Program-made: the position numbers and the translations under genes | The notes under the pieces: generated by a model | Databases searched by the model: none | The model's input: only the letters and a program-made list of their open reading frames with translations | Told to the model about the DNA's origin: nothing | Shown: piece after piece, positions 21,501 to 33,200 of the stretch | How the letters are laid out: each line of letters begins with the position of its first letter | Numbering within the stretch: position 1 is the first letter of the stretch | Assembly: GCA_029990175.1 (NCBI GenBank) | Contig: JARKIP010000005.1 | Span: forward strand, 27,413,501 to 27,477,500 | Length of the DNA: 64,000 bases | Source: Petunia secreta | Lineage: Eukaryota; Streptophyta; Magnoliopsida; Solanales; Solanaceae | Direction: 5' to 3'

Positions 21501-24060
21501 AGCTATGCAACTAGTAGTTATGCACAAATTGCACCAACAGTAAAAGCATCAGCTATTTCAGACACGCACTAAAATAAATAAAGCAACATAATTTGTTGGT
21601 ATATCAAGACTCTATAGGGATATTTTTGCATGTCTTGCGGTTGTGCCCTTTCTGCCCATACTGTCCACAGTGATTTTTATTTCTAGTAGCAGGTTTTTCC
21701 CATGAAGATTTGAATCTGGTTTTTGTTGGCCTTCCTCGTTTGGATCTTCCCCTTGGCGGTAGAACTATCTGTGCTAGCACTTCCTAGGGAATCTACCATG
21801 TAGCTTCACCTGGGATAGGAAAAACTGGTATCTCATATGTTTTTAGAAAGTTCTTTGCTGTGTAGAACTCAGAGCAATATTTATAAGAAGATACATGAAC
21901 TCTACCCAGAACAGCCAGCACATGTGAACATGGAATGTCCTCCATTTGAAACCTCCCACAAGTGCATGTTCTTTCAGGCATGGATATGACATGTTTCTCT
22001 CCAACACCAATTACTTCGTGCTGGAAATCTCTTGAAGGTATCACCTGAATTTCAAGAACATAAATTGGCGGCTGCACATAGATTTATAAATATATGATAA
22101 ACTGAAAAAAAATAGTGTATCTTACTGTCATTCTTTGTGACGCGATAGTGCTGGCTTTCAATAACTCTTCATACTTCAACTCTCTAAATGTTCCCATTGC
22201 TTCTTCACCATTATTATTGCTCCATTCCTGTACGATATGCATCATAGAGTCTAGAAAGCGAACAACTGGAGACCTTTTGAATGTCTTGCTTTTGAATTGA
22301 CCGAATCAGCAATATTTGAAGTCATGTTGAAGGTTCTATTTGCAGTGCAATATGCGCGGGATCATTTCTGGTATCCAAGAGCTGCCAAATATTGTTTACT
22401 CTGTAATCAACTCCTCCTATATTGTCTATTTGCTTGGTGAACTCGGGAATAGTATATGCTCTCGCTGCTGCAAAGTATACTTTTGAAATTTGCTTTGTAC
22501 CCTTCTTGAACTTGGTCTTTATGTTATTCCACAAATGGAACATGCAAAAGCAATGTGGAACCACAGGATAAACTATAGGCACTGCCCTTATTATGCTATT
22601 ATGCCTATCTGATACTATACAAATCCCCTCTCGTTCCCCAAAAGCTTCTCTAAATCATGAAAAAAACCATTCTCATGAAGCATCATTTTCCGAATCGACC
22701 ACTGCATATGCAAGTGGTAGAATATTTCGTGTACAAAAATTTTTATATGTTTAGGAAGAAATCAGTTTGTCATTTACATATGGTGTGCAGCAAATGGTTT
22801 ACCTTTCTTATTGCTTTATCGATAATAATACATTATAAATCAGTAAACATTAGTAATCAATAATTCTGACCTGCTGCATCTTGTGTGCAAGCAATGATAT
22901 ATGTGCCATTGTATGCTGAATTTAGATGGCTTCCATCAACCACTACTGTCGGCCTGTAATATACCCACCCTTTAATCGATCATTAAGTGCAACAAATGTG
23001 TACATGAAACGTCCTTCTGCTGTGGTTTGTAGTTTTACTACCGACCCTGAGTTTGTATGCTGCAACATATATAGATAGCTTGGTAATTTATGATATGCTT
23101 CCCTTGGCTTTCCTCTTAAAATAACTAATGCCTTTTCTTTCGACCTCCAAGCTTTCATGTAATTCAATTCCATACTAAAATCTTTCTTCATATCTCTCTT
23201 TATATCTGCTGGTATGTATACCATTTTAGGATCAGTTAACTTGTCTTTTATCCGCCCACCAACTATAACAGAGGTTGCTTGTCTCAGTTCGCTAAATCTT
23301 TTGTCTTCCACAATTGTGCTCATCATACAAACTTGTTACTCTGAAAAGTTTTGTTTGTCCAATGCTGTAAGCCTTAAGATTCCAATGGCACTGGTCATCA
23401 ACACAACCAAGGCAATACCTAATTTCAAAATAAGATTTGAATGTTATTTCAGCTATGCCAAAGCTGCAATAAATTAATCACTATATACGCCCCTACAGTA
23501 TAGTGAATTCAGAAGTATGCAACTATACTATATTTCTTATATTATTCAGAAGTATGCAACTATACTATATTTCATTATATACAACTACAGTATACTGAAT
23601 TTATGTATTTTAAAACAGCAGTGAAATAAGCACTTTATACCCTGTAGAGTATACTGAAAACAGGTGTCAAATAATCAATGTATACCCCCTAGAGTATATT
23701 GAATACAGCAATATACCTCTATGGTATGCACTGCTCGAATAGGTTGGAATGTACCAAAACAGCGCCACATATGCACTGTATACCTCCTATAGTATATTTC
23801 ATTCAGCAGTATACCCATATGGTATACTGTTAAAATTTAAGTTGATATATACAAACGCAGTTGTCAAATAAGCACTGTATACCCCTCTACAGTATACTAC
23901 ATTCAGCAGTATACCCCTATCATATACTATTAAAATTTATGTTGATCTATACAATAGCAGTAGTCAAATAAGCACTGTATATTCCATAGAGGTATACTGC
24001 TACCCATAGAGTATACTAGTGATAGCAGTATACCTCTATGGTATACACTGCTCAAATTAG
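18590..24060. repeat. GTATAC-rich intron and spacer sequence of KM
   Basis: Noncoding stretches of KM (about 18660-19080, 19740-20000, 20690-21520, 23500-24060) are packed with GTATAC or near matches, often as inverted pairs such as AGTATACCTCTATGGTATACT (about 24022-24042). The densest part is the first transposase intron (23490-24060), where CAAATAAGCACTGTATACC recurs. Exons lack this density. Confidence 0.75.
20229..20447 (-). CDS. small ORF (72 aa), predicted coiled coil, between transposase and DUF1985 gene
   Basis: An ATG-to-stop frame with a Ser-rich start (ARRPSSVGSSSAP) and then a charged, helical segment (EILRDELATFKDSFEEFLQQ...VRRMKKMLHGLL). I do not recognise a family. It lies on the same strand as both KM genes and is not broken by stops, unlike them. 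It could be a small MULE accessory protein, a detached exon of the DUF1985 gene, or chance. The exon-like codon content and amphipathic pattern make chance less likely. Confidence 0.4.
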   Translation of the reverse strand: MARRPSSVGSSSAPTTKMAVEILRDELATFKDSFEEFLQQYKKDVRRMKKMLHGLLADHKLDPADYYTSPEI

Positions 24061-24512
24061 TAATTTAGATATAAATCCTACAACAAAAACACATGATTTA
24101 CTTACCTTTTTTAGCACGATTTATGAACTTTAAATTGAAATTTCTTATGAATTGCATAACGCTTTACAACTATGCTCAATATTTCCTTTTCGACGAAAAT
24201 TTGTCCTATTGCAATCGTTTGATGAAAAGGATTGTAAATTATTTCGTCTTCACTAATAACAGTGCTTATTACTGTCGAATTCTCGCAAAACTGTATACTG
24301 TCAGCAACTTCTTCATTATACTGTTGCACTGGTATTACACTTGCTGATGCAGTAGCAACATTAGTAGTTGAACTAGTCGCAATCAAATCGTTAACATCGA
24401 ATGACGCGCAGAGAGGATAATCAGTTATATCCGATTTCTTTTTCTTCAATCCAAAATACACAACAACTCTCATATCGTTGTATACTGTGATAGGCGGAAT
24501 ACCTAGCTTCAC
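21600..24512 (-). pseudogene. MULE (mudrA-type) transposase, broken
   Basis: Pieces on the minus strand, N to C. 24512-24111: N-terminal domain ending in FHQTIAIGQIFVEKE...AIHKKFQFKVHKS, followed at once by a stop and a GTAAGT donor. About 23418-22865: a zinc-binding region (YCLGCVDDQCHWNL), then KMVYIPADIKRDMKKDFS, and after a shift PTVVVDGSHLNSAYNGTY, which holds the first catalytic Asp. About 22670-22130: ICIVSDRHNSIIRAV (second catalytic Asp) and FCMFHLWNNIK. 22077-21793: SWIM zinc finger with CTCGRFQMEDIPCSH. 21790-21600: AT-hook-like RGRSKRGRP and a zinc knuckle whose second Cys is Tyr (CGQYGQKGHNRKTC). At least four frameshifts and several stops are present, so it cannot make active protein. 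Confidence 0.85.
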
Positions 24513-25065
24513 AGAATATTTGATATCAAGAAATCCGTTAGCAACAGATAGGAGAGGAATTTGTCGAATCGTGCTATGAAATTCAAAAAAATTAGAAGAA
24601 GATCTGATCGATTATGCTTCAACATGAAAATTTTGGTATATATTATTTTCGATCCAATTTCTGCTATGTTGAACTAAAATGTAGCAATATTCATCATCCA
24701 TTGGGAAACGATTTGCTGTATAATGCAAAATTTACCTAAATTTCAGAAAAACACTATTTTGAATTAGTGATTTAGGACGATTAAAAGAAAATTTTGAAAT
24801 CATGAAAAAATTGCGACAATTTGAGCAGTTGATTTTGAAAAAAAATCGTGTGAAAAGTGGACAAAAAATTGATGAAGGGAACCTGTGAAACAGAGAGAAA
24901 ATAGCGGGTAACAAGGGAAGAAGAGGGAGTCTGTATTATGGAATGGGCATAGGATGTAAATAAAGTAGTGGGCAAAAATGTAATGGGTACTTTGATGTAA
25001 ATATTTAGGGTTCTTTGGGTATTTTTGTAAATGCCCCTTTTTTTGTCGCGAAATACTTTCATAAT
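24513..25065 (-). other. KM right terminal region upstream of transposase
   Basis: Noncoding, AT-rich sequence upstream of the transposase start. The minus strand near its end reads GGGCATTTACAAAAATACCC, like MULE terminal sequences. Because the other end is not in view, a terminal inverted repeat cannot be confirmed. Confidence 0.5.
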
Positions 25066-25383
25066 TAAAAATTTTAATTAAAATCTATAATTTAAATTTA
25101 TAGATGCAAAGTTGAAAATAATGTATATAATCAATTTCAAATTGTTTAAAGTTCTCATTGTTTAAAGTTCTCATTGTCAAATTGTACTAAAGTTTTGTTC
25201 CTTCTTTGTTTTTGTCGAGTTGAGCAATATGATTCGTATTTTTTAATTGAAATAAAACAATATAGATTTCACTGCTCTCATTTACTTGCTTCAATGCTTG
25301 AAATTTCGAAAAAGATAAAAAGCAATGCCAATTTAGTTTATTCAAATATTGTACCTTCTCTTTATAAAAAAATTTTTAGGTTA
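25066..25383. other. AT-rich sequence flanking T3, nothing recognised
   Basis: This stretch is continuous with 49098 onward if T3 is removed. It has a short duplicated phrase TTTAAAGTTCTCATTG (about 25144 and 25160). No coding or transposon signature is seen. Confidence 0.4.
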
Positions 25384-27148
25384 TGTCACGAGCAAAAAAT
25401 CTGAATAGGTCGTGAGGGCACCCAAAACCAAGTTGGGCGAACCCACTTGATTTGTGAATAATTAAAATAAACTTTACTACGAAATATTTTAATAACACCC
25501 CATAAAAGAAATAAGGAAGTAGAAATATCCCAACAACAAAAGATTTGAGTACCCCGAATCAAGAATATCTAAGAGTGTCGAATAAGTTGTACAACTCTAA
25601 AATTTTGAGAATACATCATAGGAAAATATAAACTATATAGGTGGCCACCACGGACTAAGAGTTGGCTCACCGCTAATAGAAGGATGCTCCGCCTCGGTCA
25701 ACCACGATGCTCACTAGTAGATGGTGTCGAATCTGTAAGACATAAATAAACTAACAAAGAAAAGGAAAGGGGTGAGTTGAGTGACTCAATAAGCGGGGAC
25801 GGGGCCCCAAGTAAAGTAGCAAATTGCTCATATATGAAAAGCCAAACAACTCAAAAGTAATGGAAAGTAAAGAGAACCCATTTAATTAACTATCCAGTAA
25901 TATTCGTACTCCGTCATTAAAGTACCACGACACTTTCATTGTAACTCGGGGGTAGATACATAACCACACCATTATACGATAATATGCACGGAAGTACATC
26001 GTGCTATAATAATATGTATGAAACTACATCGTGCCTCAATAATATGTACGGAACTACATCGTACCACAATAATATGTACGAAACTACATCGTACCACAAT
26101 AATATGCATGGAACTACATCGTGCCATAATTACTTGTATAGAAGGATATATTATACATAAGGTGTGGAGCAAGTCCACCGACAAAGTGAAATACACTTAC
26201 CTCGGTCCAAAGCTCACTAGCTACTAAACAATGACTTTCCCTTTTCGAATTTCTTCCAAACGCTCCCTCTCTATTAAGAGAATGTAATACAATCAATACC
26301 AAGACTAATAGTTAAACAATACCAACCTTAAGCTAAAAGGGTTAAGAAATTTAAAAGTCAATCCCGAGGCCCCATACTCAAACCCAAAATTGAGTTTACT
26401 ATCGTGTTACCCATAACCATACGAGTCAAAATATATATTCAAAATCTTATTTTGGTACAATGATACCTCCAACTAGCCAAAGTAGTATTATAGGATTTAA
26501 GTTTAATATTCTTAAATTTCTCCATAAGAACTCATGTTTTTTTCTAGGCTAGATTATCACTCAATTCATGTACATATACCCAATATACCAATATGCTAGT
26601 CCTAAAATAATAATCATATAAAAAGAAAATGAAAAGTTTTGTATCAAAAATGAGTTTTAAATTTTAACAGAGCAATAAGAAAGACGTAGCAGTATAACGG
26701 AGCACTAACATGAATTTTCATTTGAATCCTGTTTCACAATCTCAACGATTAGCTAATCATCATGCTCTCCTCAATCCTTAGCCCATCATACCGATCCCAT
26801 CATTGCGTCATCAATATGAAAGTAAGCAAAACTAATTTCTTTCCTAAGATTACTAATAGTAGTGAAGGATGATAGGCTTTACCTGATGCTCTGTTAAAAA
26901 TCTCAGTGTTCACACCAAGCTCTGATACCTTACGCCATAAAACCCTTTTCTCACTTATTTAGCTTGGCTCCTTTCTATTCTAATAATAAAGATCTATACG
27001 AATTCTCTTTTTGCTTTATATGCCCTAAGAAAAGATGAGGGCTAGCTAATTGTTATGGGCTCTAGCTAGTCTATCATTCCTCACTTAAACCAAATAGTTT
27101 ATGGTCCATAAAAATATTCACTTGGTCACATAGCCAACTAATTATTTT
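25384..27148 (-). repeat. T3 3' LTR, main part (interrupted)
   Basis: It starts TGTCACGAGC on the plus strand and matches 47284-49011. It breaks at CTAATTATTTT where M2 inserted and resumes at 37190 with AATTATTTTTTGTAAAC, ending GTTGTTACA at 37273. Confidence 0.92.
25979..26130. repeat. 30-bp tandem array x 5 in T3 LTR
   Basis: The unit AATATGYACGGAACTACATCGTRCC starts at 25981, 26011, 26041, 26071 and 26101, exactly 30 bp apart. The other LTR has four copies (47882-48001), so copy number changed after insertion. Confidence 0.92.
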
Positions 27149-27419
27149 GGATTTTTTTACATAGAAGTACAAGTTTTAGAACTTAATTACCAAACATAGC
27201 AACATTTCAGCAAAATAACCCTATATAGAGAGAGGAAAACACAAGTTAATTACAAATATAGCAAAAACATAGATATATTTTCCCATAACATACCAAACCC
27301 CTACATTCTTCCTCCTATTTCCCCCACTATCACTTTTGCTCCTCCCATTTCTCCTTATTTCAATTTTCCTCCCATCATTTCCCCCTTTTCACTTTTATTT
27401 CTATCATTTCCCCCAATTT

Positions 27420-28052
27420 CACTTTTCCTCATCCCATCTTCGATGTATCTCACTGTATCTCAACTTTTTCTGTAGCACCATATCTCAACTGTTTCTGCAT
27501 CATTTCAACTGTTTCTGCAGCACCGTATCTAACTATTTCTGCACCGTTTCAACTGTTTCTGCAGCACCTTATCTAACTATTTTTGCACCGTTTCAACTGT
27601 TTCTAACTGTTTCTACAGCACCATCTAACTGTTTCTGCACTGTTTCAACTGTTTCTGTAGCACCGTATCTTACTGTTTCTGCACTGTATCTAACTATTTC
27701 TGCACCGTATCTACGCTGTTTCAGATTATTTCAACACTGTATCTACCTATTTATTGACTGTATCAAGCTGTTTCTTGACTGTTTCAGCATTGTTTCATCC
27801 CGTTTGTGCATTGTTTCTCACTGTTTCTAAGCTATTTTCACCTTTTTAGCATTATTTCATATTATTTTTTATATTTTATTTCAGAATTTTTAACAAGTGG
27901 TTTCAGACTGTATCATATCGTTTCATCACCGTTTCAGACTATTTTAACACTGTTTCAGACTATATCATAGTGTTTCAATGCCGTTTTGAGACTGTATCAT
28001 ATTGTTTCAATATCGTTTTAGACTGTTTCAATACCGTTTCAGACAGTATCAT
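27420..28052. repeat. degenerate CTGTTTC/CTGTATC minisatellite in M2
   Basis: AACTGTTTCTGCAGCACCGTATCTAAC-like phrases of 10-25 bp repeat imperfectly through this segment. They continue on the other side of T2-DE at 36026-36090, confirming that the tract predates that insertion. Open frames across it are translations of the repeat. Confidence 0.85.
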
Positions 28053-29380
28053 TGAAACGACCTCGGTTAGTCGTTTCGGAATTTAGAACTCCGATTGGCG
28101 CACCGATAAATTTAAAAACTTCGTAATGTCCATAAGGACATGTCTGTAAAATTTGAGCTAAATAGGACCTTGTTTGGTAGACATCGGAAGAAGGTTTCAG
28201 TTTTTATTGTTGATAAATACTAAAAAGAGATTTTCGAGCTCGGTTTTGGTGAACGAGCTCCGATTCAAAATCCGAAAGCGCCGTTAGTTTCGTATGATTA
28301 TTTGTGACTTTTGTGCTTTTTCGAAAGTGAATTTCGAGGTTGTTCGGCTAGCTTCCGCTAAAATGCCGAAAGTTAAATAATTTGACCTTTCACATCTCTT
28401 CACTACTAAAAGTATGTAACAGATCATTGCTTAATGCTTCTAGTACTTCATTTAACATTCGAGGATGAATGTTCCTAACGGGGGAAGATTGTTACACCCC
28501 GTATGTCCAAAGTGAGGTATATCCTTCTAATGACATGTTAAGAATGATTTAAGTGAGTTTAAAGTCATAATATGACCATATATGATGTTTATATTTTGAA
28601 TATAAAGTTTGGGAAAAATCGGATTTAAGTTGCGGAAAAACCGACAGAAGAATTGCCTTGTAACGAAGCTTTTTCAACAATTAATTTCATGCGTGATATG
28701 AGGTCTTTTGGGACATATCATATACCAAATTGAAGTTCTGGGAGTGTAGTTTCCAACACATTTGACGGTTTGTTCATACAACCTATGGATAAAAAGATAT
28801 GAGCATCAGAAGTTAGGCCAGAAAAAGGGACATAAGCGCAAAAGAGGGCTAGAAATGAAATGTTTTAGTATAAAAGAGAAATACCTTCTGTTTCTCGACA
28901 TTTTCCAGAAACCTCACGATATAAACAGCTCTTTCTTGAGTTTGAAACAAATTTTTATGATTTTGAAGAAACAACATCAATCTTAACTCGAAATTGAAGA
29001 CAGATTGCGTCAAAACGCTCTACGCTATTAAGCTTGTTTAAGCTTTAGAAGGTGTGGAATTCAAAGGAAAAAAGGTTTAGAAGCAAGAACCATCAAAGAA
29101 TGGGATCGTTTGGCAAGAAAACTAAAGGATAAAGCGTTGTTGATTAGCCGTACTAACTTTTGGAAGAGGTAAGTGTTTATATCCATTTCTTTGGAGGCCC
29201 TTGGCCTTGTGGATATTTTACCACGTGTTCCTTACGTGTGTAGCTGCCGATAAGCGTACTCATTACGCCCTAGCTTTGAATTTACATTGTATATTATATG
29301 TTATGCCCTGTTTTTGGTATTGCATTGAGTATATGAGCATTGCACTCTGGTTTTGAGCATTGCATATAATTCCCGGTTGG

Positions 29381-29650
29381 CGATGAGAGTCCCGAGCCGT
29401 TGAAGGGTCATTATTGCATATTCTTCCCGGTAATCGATGAGAGTCCCGAGCCGGTGAAGGGTCATTATTGTATATACTTCCCGGTAATCGATGAGAGTCC
29501 CGAGCCGATGAAGGGTCATCATTACATATACTTCCCGGTAGGCGATGAAAGTCCCGAGCCGGTGAAAGGTCATCATTTCATATACTTCCCGGTAATTGAT
29601 GAGAGTCCCGAGCCGGTGAAGGATCATTATTGCATATATCTCCTAGTAGA
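29381..29650. repeat. 54-bp tandem array x 5 in T2-DE 5' LTR
   Basis: Units containing CGATGAGAGTCCCGAGCCGG start at 29381, 29435, 29489, 29543 and 29597, exactly 54 bp apart. Because 54 is a multiple of 3, it creates repetitive open frames that are not genes. Confidence 0.95.
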
Positions 29651-29770
29651 CGATACCGCATACTGACTATTATGTGTATTGTATTGTGGTTTATGTATGC
29701 GGTATGTGTACTCTGCCATGGAAATATCTCAGCTTGCCTATATATTTCTGGCTCGTATTCAGGGTTGCGG

Positions 29771-29945
29771 GGATCGGGTCGCACACCGCAACAGTATAAC
29801 TATATGGATCGGGTCGCACGCTGCAACAATATAAATATATGGATCGGGTTGCACGCCCCGACAGTGTAAATATATGGATCGGGTTGCGCGCCGCAACTGG
29901 ATGAATATATGGATCGGGTTGCACGCCGCAACAGGATGAATATAT
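29771..29945. repeat. 35-bp tandem array x 5 in T2-DE 5' LTR
   Basis: GGATCGGGTYGCACGCCGCAA units start at 29771, 29806, 29841, 29876 and 29911, exactly 35 bp apart. The other LTR of the same element has eight copies (35091-35365). Confidence 0.95.
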
Positions 29946-30281
29946 GTTTCTTTTCTATCTATTTCATTTCGGCAAGTTTGCTCCAGGATTGAGTTCGCCA
30001 CGTTGTGAAGGAGCGAAGACGACTTCAGCTGTCAGGGTGAGCCAGCTTTTATTTCGGATGGCCACCAGTTTACTGTTCATTATTTCAGTTGCATTTTGCT
30101 CCCTTCAGGAGGTATTTGCCTTCTTTTGTACTCCTAAATTTCTAGTCTGGATAGCCCTAAACCTAGCATGTTGGGTAGTTAGCTGTAATTTCTTTTGTAC
30201 ATCTTAGAGGTATCAGTATGTCTGTGTTTTTTTTAAGTCTTGTCCTTATTTGTGAATTGTTATATTTATTTTCCTGATTTA

Positions 30282-33200
30282 GTAAAGTCTCGCTGATGGG
30301 TACGTAGACGTCCGTACTTATCTACGAGAGGGTATGATGGCATTTAGGAAGTTTGACTTCATTCTTTTCTGATCGTGGGCCGGTCTAGGATGCGAAAGTA
30401 TTTTCGTTAATTTGTTAATTCCTTCGTGGTAATTCTGAACCCTCGTACGACAAATCACCAAATGGTATGAGTTCAAGATGAAGTATTCCAGCTTGGGGCT
30501 AGCATTGACGAAGCCCGAGAACTTTTCATCGTGCCGATAATCTAGTTACGGAGGTCCCAGCTGTACGAGCTCGCGATGGGCAAGGGAGCAGGGCCTTGTG
30601 GTTCTCTTGGCTCTGATTGATGCTTTTACGAGAATCTTGGCAATGCAGATACCGTAAGAGTCTAGTATTCACTAGGAAGCCTATCAGGTTGCTGCGGATG
30701 GAGACGTTCGGTCTCAGTGGGCCCCTGTTCCAGTCCCTGATCTTGCCCCAGTAAATTATGTTCTAGAAGCAGCATGTGTTGCGCCACCAATGTTTCTGGC
30801 TGGTTAGCCAGCCGAGGTAACGGTTAGATCTGAGCGCCCAAAGAGGTTGCATTATTTTACGCGGTTGAACCTTCCGATATTCTTAAGCAATGCATCAGAT
30901 AAACCTCGTGATTTTTTTAAAATAAAATGATGTCAGCGTATCTTTCAGGCTCTTGATTATATCGAGCGGTATGGTGTTGATTATTCTTCTTTCCGGTTTC
31001 ACGGGTCCAGCCTTGAATTGGTGGGCCGCTCTCTTATTAGCTGACTTGGTTCGGTTTTTCTTCTAGATTCGTGGAAAAGTTCCTTTCGAGTAGCGAGCGA
31101 GATGAAAAGTGTTGCCAGTTTAAGTGGATTGGACAAGGTAACCTGTTGGATAGCCTGTTGGTGTTTCAGAATATAAGACTGAATTCTATAAAATGGCTGA
31201 ATATGCATTAGAACGAGTCCATGAACCTTCCGAGAATGTTCAAAGATTTATTTGTGATCTTTCTCCTTCCTTGAGATCCCAGATGGCTCAAAAAATTAAG
31301 GTTGAGACTTCATTTGATGTCGTTGTTGATATTGCTCAAAGGTTAGGCATACCATAAGTTAGAGTGGGAAGAGTTAGAGCGGGAGAGCAAGAGATCCCGT
31401 AGCCCTAGTGGGTAACCATGGTACCTCATTTAGAGGTAAGATTTCTGATTACTTTGGGAGGCCACCTTCCAGGTTATCTCAGCTTGTAGAGTGTGATTCT
31501 CAGAGTGAGTGAGTAGTTTATCAAGATTAGACTCAGCTTTCTCTTTGTAGCTTTCAACAATCTTTCCAGCTTCCATTTTTAGTCGAAAAGGTGTTATTAT
31601 TGTCGTGAGTCTGATTATCTTTTGAGGAGTTTTTCTGTTATCATTGTCGTGAGTCTGGTTATCCTTTGAGGAGTTTTTCCTTATTCCGGCAAGTAGACCG
31701 TCGTCTTTTCTCTCGTCATCAGGCGTCTGCGCAGTCGTAGGAGATTTCATATAGATCTCAATCAGCCAAAGAAATGTCACCATCCAGTAAAGGTTGAGAG
31801 TGTGGTGGCAGTGCTTCTCCAGAAAGTGATTGTCAGGGTAGTGGCTCAGCCCAGCTGCAGAGGCAGTTCTATGAACTGCTTGTCTGGCGGGATGCTGAGG
31901 TATCCGATATAGTAGACCCTGAGATTTCTTCTTCTCTTAAATGTGAGTAAGATTTGATTCTTTCGATCGATCTGGAAATGGTGTGTCTTATCATGTTTCG
32001 ATGGTTTCCTTGGATGTCGTTTTTATTAAGAATTGGTTTCGGTAGAGAGGCGAGCTTCTGGTATGATTTATTCCTGGCAATTGTGAAAGATTTGTGAGTG
32101 AGTATCGGTATTATTTGTTTGGCATCTTGTTGTGCCACATTATGTTATTATGTCAAGTCAGTTTACCTCTCTCATCGGAATTCAATATTGGTAGGACAAT
32201 GGGATCCTAATTCGTCACCATCAGAAAAGTGTTATCGTTTCTTCCGGTGCGAAGTGATAAGTAAGTAATATCCGATCTATGTGTCTTCCCTTGGTTCGAG
32301 ACGCTAGTAGAGTCATGTTATTATATAAGTTGTTCTCAGTTGTAAAAGGGTTTTCTGGTAAATTGTCAGAGTTTCCTTCCTATTGGGAGGTTAAATTGGC
32401 ATGGATGTTGTTCCATAGAGCTCATTTAATATATGTTTCTTTAATTGCGATTCTTTGGTTAGCCTGACTCGAAAGTAGTGCAGCTCTAGGAGCCAAGCAA
32501 ATAAAAAGATGAGCTTCCTGAAGCTCTAATTATTTCTATTCTCAGTCCATTTCCATCTCTTCTTTGTTCGGCACTGGTGAACTTAGGCGATCTGTAACCT
32601 ATTGTGATGTTCCCTATGTTGAGCCAGAGTGCGTGTCACGGTAGTCGAGCAAGCACATTGTTGTTTTTCAAGGCTACTAAGGGTAATGAGAGGCGTCATT
32701 TGACGTTTGATTTGATCCATCAGGCGGTGGTGCTTATAGAAAATGTATGGAGTTGTGAACTCGAGAGTTGCAGCTGTTTGGCAACTCGAGAGTGTAATTT
32801 GGTAGCTCAGGTCTGAGCCGTTTTCTCTACTCAGCTAAGTCTTTCTTAATCCAGCAGGTTGTGCGAGGCTGACTATTTCTATTCAAATTATTTGGATGAG
32901 TTTATGCTCTAAGCGGAGGAGTCTTCCTCCAATTGATGCCAAATCATAATATTAAATCTCTAAGGTGTTGCTGAAGCGTAAGCTAATTCTTTGTTTCATC
33001 GACCTGTTCTATATCGAAAGTATATCGACGAGGTGATTCGTTGGTGGAATCATGTTAGCCCATCAAGAGTTGTGTGTATCTTCATTTCGAAAATATAGAA
33101 CTCTTCTCTCATGACCGAGAAAGGGTCAGCTTAGTCCGAATAAGTTGGGCAATGATATTACCATATTATCCAGATATGTTTTATTCCAAGAGTTCGATGT

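Larger units (their letters stand above)
13551..25065 (-). mobile_element. KM: large Mutator-like element with transposase and DUF1985/Ulp1-associated gene
   Basis: Two decayed multi-exon genes lie on the minus strand: a MULE (mudrA-type) transposase at 21600-24512, then a DUF1985-type gene (19298 down to 13594). A small ORF lies between them. Plant MULEs carrying a captured Ulp1-type SUMO-protease gene are an established class (Kaonashi-type). Here only the DUF1985 and coiled-coil parts are visible; the peptidase domain would lie beyond the ATH insertion. The right terminus is approximate: minus-strand GGGGCATTTACAAAAATACCC near 25017-25037 looks like a MULE end. No left end is in view. Coding is disrupted by frameshifts, stops and a solo LTR. 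Confidence 0.7.
28053..30281 (+). repeat. T2-DE 5' LTR with 3' end and internal deletions
   Basis: It matches 33347-36020 but lacks about 240 bp corresponding to 35365-35610 (the match jumps near 29945). It also breaks at CCTGATTTA, losing the last 80 bp or so. The inner deletion also removed the primer site and the start of the leader. Confidence 0.85.

Noticed and set aside
25979..26130. Regularly spaced 30-bp repeats considered as a CRISPR-like array
   Set aside because: Direct head-to-tail units without unique spacers, inside a plant LTR.
27336..27830. 164-codon open frame rich in Phe, Ser and Thr
   Set aside because: It is the translation of the CTGTTTC/CTGTATC minisatellite in M2; there is no domain and the frame is kept only by composition.
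29944..30207. Recurring frame MFLFYLFHFGKFAPGL (also at 35605, 54789, 60624, 15023)
   Set aside because: It recurs because it lies in the T2 LTR. The copies conserve DNA rather than protein, and the frame has no family match that I recognise; a U5-region ORF remains possible but unsupported.
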